A stretch of 64,000 nt of DNA from Ovis canadensis (taxonomy: Eukaryota; Chordata; Mammalia; Artiodactyla; Bovidae), in assembly GCF_042477335.2 (NCBI RefSeq), contig NC_091255.1:42696501-42760500 (forward strand). Reading direction: 5' to 3'. Position 1 is the first letter of the stretch, and every line of letters starts with the position of its first letter. A model generated the notes under the pieces. That model was not told where the DNA came from, made no database searches, and saw only the letters and a program-made list of their open reading frames with translations. Below are positions 57,990-64,000 of this stretch, piece by piece. Both the position numbers and the translations under genes were made by a program.

Positions 57990-58570
57990 TAACCAAACCA
58001 AGCCTGCATCTGTTCACCTGATGCATGGCAAAGTCAACCTACTGGCACCAAGTGATACTGAAGGAAAATGCAGCCTTTACTGCAGGACCAAGTTTACTGC
58101 AGCTCATGCTCAAAAGACTCAACTCCCCAGTGGCTTTTGGGAAGGCTTTCAAAGACAACATTAGGGGTGAGGGTTCAAGGGTGTGTGATCAGCTCGTGAT
58201 CATTCTTCTTAGTTGGTGGTGGTAACAGGGTGGCGTTTTGGGAATCTTGGTTATCAATTTTTTGGCTTTAACCAGTGTGGGGTCTACATGTTGGTGGTCA
58301 GCATGCTGTTAACTTCTTCCACCTTGTGGGGGTTTCAGTATCTGCACAACAGCTCAAGGATATGGCTCAGGATTTTATATAGAGCCCTTGAAAAGGAACT
58401 AAAGGTTCTTGACTTTCTTATGGATCTTTACTCTCTCACTGTCTTTTCTTGGACTTTTCTGAATCAATTTTGAATCCATTCACTGGTGCATTTTAGCCAC
58501 ATTTGTTACAATATTTTGGAAATTGCTTGACATTGTAAAAGGTAAAGTGTTGTGGGTACACTGAGTACTG
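57990..58570. mobile_element. Possible second LTR-type sequence
   Basis: GGGGGTTTCAGTATCTGCAC, AACAGCTCAAGGATATGGCT and AGCCCTTGAAAAGGAACTAA look like a repeat I have seen in ruminant LTR families, but I cannot name it. Nothing coding. Confidence 0.4.
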
Positions 58571-58574
58571 AAAA

Positions 58575-59005
58575 ATCCAGAGCTGTTAAATAAAAAAAAT
58601 ATTCAATGACACAGTAAGACAGATCTTATTCAGTGGTGGGGGGCGAGGGTGTCGGGGCACATGATTTCAATTGGTGTAGGGACCACTGGCATGGAACCTT
58701 GCAGTTTGGGAGAGAGGTTATGCTCAACTCTGAATACAGCAGGGGCAGTGGGAATTTATATAGCAAGGAGCAGGATGAGGTGGGTGGATGGGAAATTGCG
58801 AAGGGAAACATCAGGAAACAGGGAATTCTGGCCGAGCTGACTAGGCCTGGGGGATCAGACATCACCAAGGCTGGTAGAAGATGAGGAATCCAATCAGATA
58901 TGGAGAAGTGGGCTGTTCTGTTTAAACTGACTTAGCAGGATTCTTCCTGAAATCTGACAACACAGAGACAAAAAGGAAAGTCCAAAAGTCAGCCTTCCTT
59001 CAGTT
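58575..59005 (-). mobile_element. Endogenous retrovirus LTR, minus orientation
   Basis: The reverse complement reads like the 32400-33070 LTR: GAAGAATCCTGCTAAGTCAG, then GGCCAGAATTCCCTGTTTCC, a TATATAAATTCCCACTG TATA region, AACCTCTCTCCCAAACTGCA and a GAATAAG signal. It could be the 5' LTR of the minus-strand provirus below it, but this is not proven. Confidence 0.6.
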
Positions 59006-59089
59006 AGAGAATCTTCATCAGCTTGTTCCCTATATTGTGCAGACCCTTGGTTTTATTATTCTTAACAATGGTTTAATGTTAAAATGTTA

Positions 59090-59200
59090 ACATATTGACA
59101 AACTCCAGGAGATAGTGAAGAACAGAGAAGCCTGCCAGGCCTGCTGCAGTTCAAGAGGTGGCAGAAAGTCGGACACGACTTGGTGACTGAATAACAACAA
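59090..59200 (+). mobile_element. BovB 3'-end fragment
   Basis: CTCCAGGAGATAGTGAAGAA, CAGTTCAAGAGGTGGCAGAA and GACTTGGTGACTGAATAACA. Confidence 0.75.
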
Positions 59201-59204
59201 TGGT

Positions 59205-59400
59205 TTTTATTTATTGAGCCCTTGCTGTGTGTCAGGCACAAAGTCAAGTGTTTTAGATATATCTACAAAACCTCCCCACAGCCCTGTCAGGAAGATATAG
59301 TTATCTCCAACTCAAAGATGAGACTATGAAACTCAAAAAGCGAAGTGACTGGTCTAGGGTTCCATATGTGCAGAGTAATAGTGTCGGAGTTGGAACCCCC
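59205..59400 (+). repeat. MIR SINE
   Basis: GAGCCCTTGCTGTGTGTCAG, CAACTCAAAGATGAGACTAT and CTAGGGTTCCATATGTGCAG keep the MIR order. Confidence 0.65.
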
Positions 59401-59559
59401 CTTTGTCCTATTTAAATGTCCACTGTGGTAACCTGTAAGTAGGACAATGCAAAAGACAGATATAAGCAACAGAATTCACCTCTAAACCTCTTGTCTTCCT
59501 GGAAACCTCAGCCCCTGGCCTGCAGCCCCAGGGGATGGCACTCTGCCCCCTGGCCCAGG

Positions 59560-60270
59560 TGAGCCAAGACACAGCTCGCTGTACTGGGCGAGGCCCGACC
59601 CCGCGGTAGCCAATAGCGCGGGCTCCTCTTGGGGGCGGAGCTCTCCCATTTCCGCGTCCTGATTGGGCTACTCCGGGGCTCTCCAGGATGCGCGATCTGA
59701 TTGGGTGTCTCTGGGGCGGGGCCGGGGCGGGGCGGGGCGCGCCAAGTTTGGGAGCGGTCTCGAGCGCGGATCACGTGGAGGCTAGCGCGCGGGTCCCAAC
59801 TCTGGTGGTGGTGGCAGCAGCCGGGAGCTTGGTGTTTCTGGCTGTGCTTTCTCCCGCGCGGCTTCGAGAAGCGGGATCGGTGAGTGCAGAGCGCCTTGCT
59901 GGCGCCTGGAGTGAGGGGCCGGGGCGCGCGGCCCCAGGTCGAGACCCGTGCGGTTGGGTTGACCGCACCTCGAAGGCTCGGTGCAGGTGCCGGCGGCAGC
60001 CTTCCTTGTGGAACTTAGATATCAGTGCAGCGCGTCACCTTGTCCCAGTATCTTTCCGGCGCGGCTGTGTCCAGGTGTTTCCCTGTAGCCCATTTCGCAG
60101 ACGGGGAAGGGGAGGCTCAGAGAGGGGGCCCGATGGAGCCCGCGCGGTCCCATTGCACTTGCGGCCGCCCTGGGGATGGTGGTGGGCGGCGAGCCTGGCC
60201 TCCCCACCCCTCACCCCGGCCTAGGAGACAAGCGTTGCCCTGTGGGGTTCGTGGCCCAGGGCCCTGAGCG
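59560..60270 (+). promoter_or_regulatory. CpG-island promoter of an unidentified plus-strand gene
   Basis: Very high CpG density. Elements seen are CCAAT at 59610-59614, ATTGG at 59661-59665 and 59699-59703, GC boxes about 59711-59739, GCGCGCCAAGTTTGG at about 59736-59750 (E2F-like half site) and an E-box TCACGTGG at 59771-59778. There is no TATA box. The good donor just downstream sets the direction as plus. Confidence 0.8.
59745..59879 (+). other. Putative noncoding first exon with donor at 59879/59880
   Basis: GCGGGATCG|GTGAGTGC is a strong donor. No ATG occurs between the GC boxes and the donor, so the exon appears untranslated. The start is approximate. I cannot name the gene from this exon. 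In human, SHMT1 is transcribed in the orientation that would point away from PRPSAP2 like this, so it is one candidate (inference only). No matching second exon was found by 64000. Confidence 0.5.
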
Positions 60271-60432
60271 TCGAGGTCCAGGAAGTTAAGCGACCTTTGG
60301 TCAACTGAGGCAAGCACAAACGCGATGAGAGCTGGCAGACTGGAAACACCAGTTCACGTTCTTATGGGCTCATAATCTTTTTACTTGACAGAACGGGCAG
60401 TGGACGTGGGTGATTATGGTTTTGTTTAGCAC

Positions 60433-60510
60433 TGCTGCTGCCAAGTCGCTTCAGTCGTGTCCGACTCTGCGACCCCATAGACCGCAGCCCACCAGGCTCC
60501 CAGGGAGTCA
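60433..60510 (-). repeat. Bov-A2 fragment, antisense
   Basis: GCTGCTGCCAAGTCGCTTCA then GTCGTGTCCGACTCTGCGAC, the reversed 3' end. Confidence 0.8.
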
Positions 60511-60904
60511 GGGAAAAGAGTTCAGATTCCTTCTGTCACTATTATATGCCACCTATTATATGCCACTATTATATTATAAGTAGGGCACACACACAGACAG
60601 TAATCTCCTCAGGACCAACAAGGGGCTGATCCCATTGTGTGACAAAGACCCAGGAAAGATCTGGGGGGTGTGGGAAGGATGGTAACCCTGGGAAGTGAAT
60701 TCACTTACTCGGATTGTTTCCCTGGGCTTGAGGTGTTGATCATGGACAGTGTCACAGGTAAGTGACATTTCTCTAACAGAAACACCAACAGCATGACACA
60801 GTGACAGCTGCAATGGGTTGTGTTTCCCAGGGTGCTTAGAGGTAGTAAAGATGGCCCTAAGGTACCCAAGTCTCTTTAATAATAACAGTAGCTGCTCTCT
60901 CTCT

Positions 60905-61030
60905 CTTTCTTTAATCTCTTGACCACACCACATAGCATGTGGGACCTTAGTTCCCCAACGAGGGATGGAACTCATGGCCCCTGCGGTGGAAGCATGGAGT
61001 CTTAACCACTGGACCACTGGTGATGTCCTG
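60905..61030 (-). repeat. CHR-type SINE fragment, antisense
   Basis: TCTCTTGACCACACCACATA-type start, CTTAGTTCCCCAACGAGGGA and CTTAACCACTGGACCACTGG end. Confidence 0.65.
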
Positions 61031-61711
61031 TAGCTGCTGATTGTTGAACAGTCACTCTGCCTGGTCCTGTCTGAGTGCTCTGTGTCATATACATCATTTA
61101 ACTCCAACCAGCTCAGGACTGTGGTCATCCCTGTGTCATGCACAAGGGGACTGAGAAACAGGTATCCACAGCTCGTTAGGAAGTGGAGAGCGGGACTCAA
61201 ACTCTGCAGGCTGGCTCTGCAGTGAGTTCAGTACAGCTCCCTTGGATGTGACCTTCACTGATGGGAAGTGGGGCATAGCGGGGGTCCGACCCATGGAACG
61301 GCCACTGCTCTCCCGAAAGGAACCTTGATCTTCTCCAGTCGGGTTTCTCTAGTTGTTAGTTTCAGACAGGTATTTCTCAAACAGGTACATTGGGAAACGA
61401 CATGAGACCTAGGTCCTTGAGCACAGTTTGAAACCTGTGAGCTCTATTCTGCCAAGGTGAGGATCTTATCTCATCCCTGGACTGGACTTTAGGCCCTTGA
61501 ATCTCATCTCCTCGTCTCTGTTGTGTTCCTCATTTCTGACCCTTGACAACTGAAACCTCTTCCCATTTTCGGGCCTTTGGACTGGTGTTTGCTCTTGCCC
61601 CATGTCTCACAAGCTTGGCTCCTTTCCACTGTTCTGATCTCAGCGCAGGCGCTTTCCATGGCAGGTCTAAACAAGCCCTCTGACTGTTTATTACCCTTCT
61701 AACAGTCATCA

Positions 61712-61982
61712 CCAGAGAAAGCAATGGCACCCCACTCCAGTACTCTTGCCTGGCAAATCCCATGGATGGAGGAGCTGCAGTCCATGGGGTCGCGAAGAGT
61801 CGGACACGACTAAGCGACTTCACTTTCACTTTTCACTTTCATGCATTGGAGAAGGCAATGGCAACCCACTCCAGTGTTCTTGCCTGGAGAATCCCAGGGA
61901 CGGGAGAGCCTGGTGGGCTGCCATCTATGGGGTCGCACAGAGTCTAACACAACTGAAGCGACAGCAGCAGCAGCAGCAGCAG
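61712..61982 (+). repeat. Bov-A2 SINE, full dimer
   Basis: AGAAAGCAATGGCACCCCAC start, with a short deletion in the first monomer, linker at about 61819-61845, and (CAG)n tail to 61981. Confidence 0.9.
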
Positions 61983-62039
61983 TCATCAGTCCCTGATGTT
62001 ATCTCTTGTGAACTTATTTACTTTTTTAGATCCTGCTTC

Positions 62040-62150
62040 TCATAATGGCAGGGCCTCTGTCTTGTTGACCCTTGTATTCTGAGCTCCTAACTCAGTGCCT
62101 GGGACACAGGTGTCACTTAATAAATATTTGTTAAAGGAACGAATGAATCC
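62040..62150 (+). repeat. L2-type 3' fragment
   Basis: GGCAGGGCCTCTGTCTTGTT, GCCTGGGACACAGGTGTCAC and TAATAAATATTTGTTAAAGG. Confidence 0.65.
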
Positions 62151-62209
62151 ATTGTAGGTTAATGATAGTGAAGTAAAGCTCCTAAATATCAAAAGCTTAT
62201 TTCTCATTA

Positions 62210-62740
62210 AATGTAGAATTACTGTATGACCCGGAAATTCCACTTCTGGGTATAAACCCAAAAGAACTGACAGTAGGGACTGGATATTTGTGCACCTGTG
62301 TTCACGGCAGTGTTCCTTGCAATAGCCGGGAGGTGGGAGCAGCCCAGGCATCAGATGGATGGGTGGATGGATAAACAAGACGTAGTCTCTCTGAACAGTG
62401 GACTGTTATCCAGCCTTTAAAAGGAAGGAAACTCTGACACGTGCGCCAACACAGTTGATCTTTGGTGCCATTGTGCTGTGTGAAATAAGCCAGCTACAAA
62501 AGGACAGATATTGTGTGACCTCATTTACAAGAGATCCCTGAAGTAGTCAAATTCATAGAGATAGAAACTAGCATAGTTGCTACCCTATGCTGGAAGGGAA
62601 GGGAATGGAGCATGTTTAATGGGGACACAGTTTTAGTTTAGGAAGGTGGAAGCATTCTGAAGATGATGGTGGTGGAGCTGCATGACAGCGTGGGTGTTTT
62701 TTAATGTCACTGAGCTGTGCACTTCTGTCACAGTTCAAAA
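62210..62740 (+). repeat. L1 3'-end fragment
   Basis: TGTATGACCCGGAAATTCCA, CTGGGTATAAACCCAAAAGA, GTGTGACCTCATTTACAAGA and GTCACTGAGCTGTGCACTTC follow the mammalian L1 3' order. Confidence 0.75.
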
Positions 62741-63349
62741 AAAAAGTGAGAAAAGTGCAAGGTGTCCTGTTTCTCAGCCAACATCCAGACCTGAAGGATA
62801 GGTGCTCAGTGTATCTTCCGGTCTTCCCTCTGATGTAAAAGAGGACAGTCTCGGGATCTTTGTCTCACTTGTTTGCCAGCTGTGAGGGCGTCCCCCCAGG
62901 CCCTGCCAGGTTGATGTGTGAGCTAACCATCACTTTCAGGATCTCTGCCTTTCTTACTGTAATTTAGAATGCTGCAAGATATGCATTATACTGTAATAGA
63001 TATTACAAATTTAACTGAAACAAAACAAAGAATACTGAAGTTATTGTTTTAATAAAGAATTCAGACTTCTTTGATTTTTGTTTTGTTTTTTTAAAAAAAG
63101 AACTTTAAAAAGAACTCAAGTTGGGTGGATTTAATGAATGTGAACCGAGCACTCCATTTGTGGGTGGGGGTGACTTGACCTGAGTGGTAACAGGATGCAG
63201 GGTGGGAAACACCCCCAGAGAGCGGCAGCAGGAGCAAGGGGCCCCTGCTAGCCTTGGAGGGGGGCCAACCACACAGACAGCCCTCACCCAGGGGTTGAGA
63301 AGGAACTGGGACTCCAAGTTCACATCTTAGATGAGAGGAGGGTTTGTTG

Positions 63350-63450
63350 GCACTTCCTGGGTGGTCCAGTGGTTAAAACTCTATGCTCCCAATTCAGGGG
63401 CATGGGTTTGATGCCAAAAGATCCCACATGCTTTGCGGTGCAGCCATAAA
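63350..63450 (+). repeat. CHR-type SINE fragment
   Basis: CACTTCCTGGGTGGTCCAGT head and GATCCCACATGCTTTGCGGT, then GCAGCCATAAAAGAG. Confidence 0.65.
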
Positions 63451-64000
63451 AGAGAGTTTGCTATGAGGGCAAAGGGCTGCGGGTGGCGATGCTGACAGGA
63501 GATGCTGAGGCCACAGGTGGAGGTGGAGCCGAGTGGATCTGAGTGCCTCTAGGAGCTGAGGCAGATCTAACTTTCCTGGGAGAGGGGGGAGAAAGCATTC
63601 CAAAGGGACTTTAGTTACTTATTTGGTGCTTGAGAAATACTTGCTCTGTGTTGCTTGAATCCTTTTTAACCTTGAGCAGTTGGAATTTCAAAGAAACTTT
63701 TCTCTTTGAAAAAACTGTAGGACGAGTGTACCCTTTTGGTCTCTGGTTTTCTGTGGGTTTACCACCACCTGCTGAAGGCACATGGGAAGCAGCCATTGAG
63801 TTGAGAGAAGCCATCAGCCAGGTGTCCAGACTACCTCGTCTCCCTGTACCTCTTGGGGGTGTGGCAGAGGCCCTGGCACCGGGGTTGGGGCCACTTCTGC
63901 CTCAGACGCATTTGTGGCCTAAAAGTCCTGCACTCACTGCTGGTTTTGCGGGAGTGGCCGTGTTTCTGATCCCGTTGTGCTTATGTTAAAATAATGGCTG

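Larger units (their letters stand above)
60280..64000 (+). other. Probable first intron of the unidentified gene, repeat-rich
   Basis: Holds a Bov-A2 fragment (60433-60510), a CHR-type fragment (60905-61030), MIR (about 61060-61200), Bov-A2 (61712-61982), L2 tail (62040-62150), an L1 3' piece (62210-62740) and another CHR-type fragment (63350-63450). No coding exon with splice sites and recognisable protein was seen. Intron status depends on the first-exon call. Confidence 0.4.

Noticed and set aside
59688..60224. A 178-codon plus-strand frame over the 59.7 kb CpG island.
   Set aside because: It reads through the strong donor at 59879 and has no recognisable domain. It is best explained by high GC content.
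60574..61200. A 208-codon minus-strand frame.
   Set aside because: It covers CHR-type and MIR sequence and has no conserved protein pattern.
1..64000. A novel defence, mobile or regulatory system.
   Set aside because: Most of the sequence resolves to PRPSAP2, a promoter of a neighbouring gene, a retrocopy, an ERV and common ruminant repeats. No co-directional cluster of unknown genes exists.

Overview
The window is nuclear DNA from a ruminant, most likely a bovid. The main evidence is the interspersed repeats: dimeric Bov-A2 and monomeric Bov-tA SINEs, BovB (RTE-type) LINE fragments with the (AGTTC)n tail, and CHR-type cetartiodactyl SINEs. These lie over older L1, L2, MIR and Tigger remnants. 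The ORFs mostly reflect these repeats. I found no prokaryotic genes, CRISPR arrays, rRNA or tRNA genes.

1-24.1 kb: one complete protein-coding gene on the minus strand, PRPSAP2, the 41-kDa phosphoribosylpyrophosphate synthetase-associated protein. I rebuilt ten coding exons by hand. All have AG/GT splice sites and consistent phase, and they sum to 1110 nt (369 codons plus stop), the usual family length. The stop is at 4177-4179 and the start ATG at 19121-19123. A probable poly(A) signal lies at 3675-3680. A noncoding first exon with its donor at 23907 lies in a CpG island at about 23.54-24.22 kb that holds GC boxes, an E-box and a YY1-like site.

24.2-57.2 kb: a long repeat-dominated intergenic region. 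It holds a processed gamma-actin (ACTG1-like) pseudogene with two SINEs nested in its 3'UTR, at least three LTRs of one endogenous-retrovirus family, and a broken minus-strand provirus. Nucleocapsid, protease and reverse-transcriptase pieces of the provirus can be recognised, and it is split by BovB, Bov-tA and probably another LTR. A small CpG-enriched, CCAAT-rich segment at 36.14-36.60 kb is the only unexplained promoter-like sequence there.

57.2-64 kb: more SINEs and LTR sequence, then a second strong CpG island (about 59.56-60.27 kb) with GC boxes, CCAAT boxes, an E-box and a good plus-strand splice donor at 59879/59880. It looks like the promoter and noncoding first exon of a divergent plus-strand gene whose body lies mostly beyond the window. 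Human gene order makes SHMT1 one guess, but the sequence here does not prove it.

I did not find a convincing new biological system. The most useful leads are the unassigned CpG-island gene start, the promoter-like segment at 36 kb, an uninterrupted exon-1 frame continuous with PRPSAP2, a 62-bp intronic minisatellite and the layered provirus.
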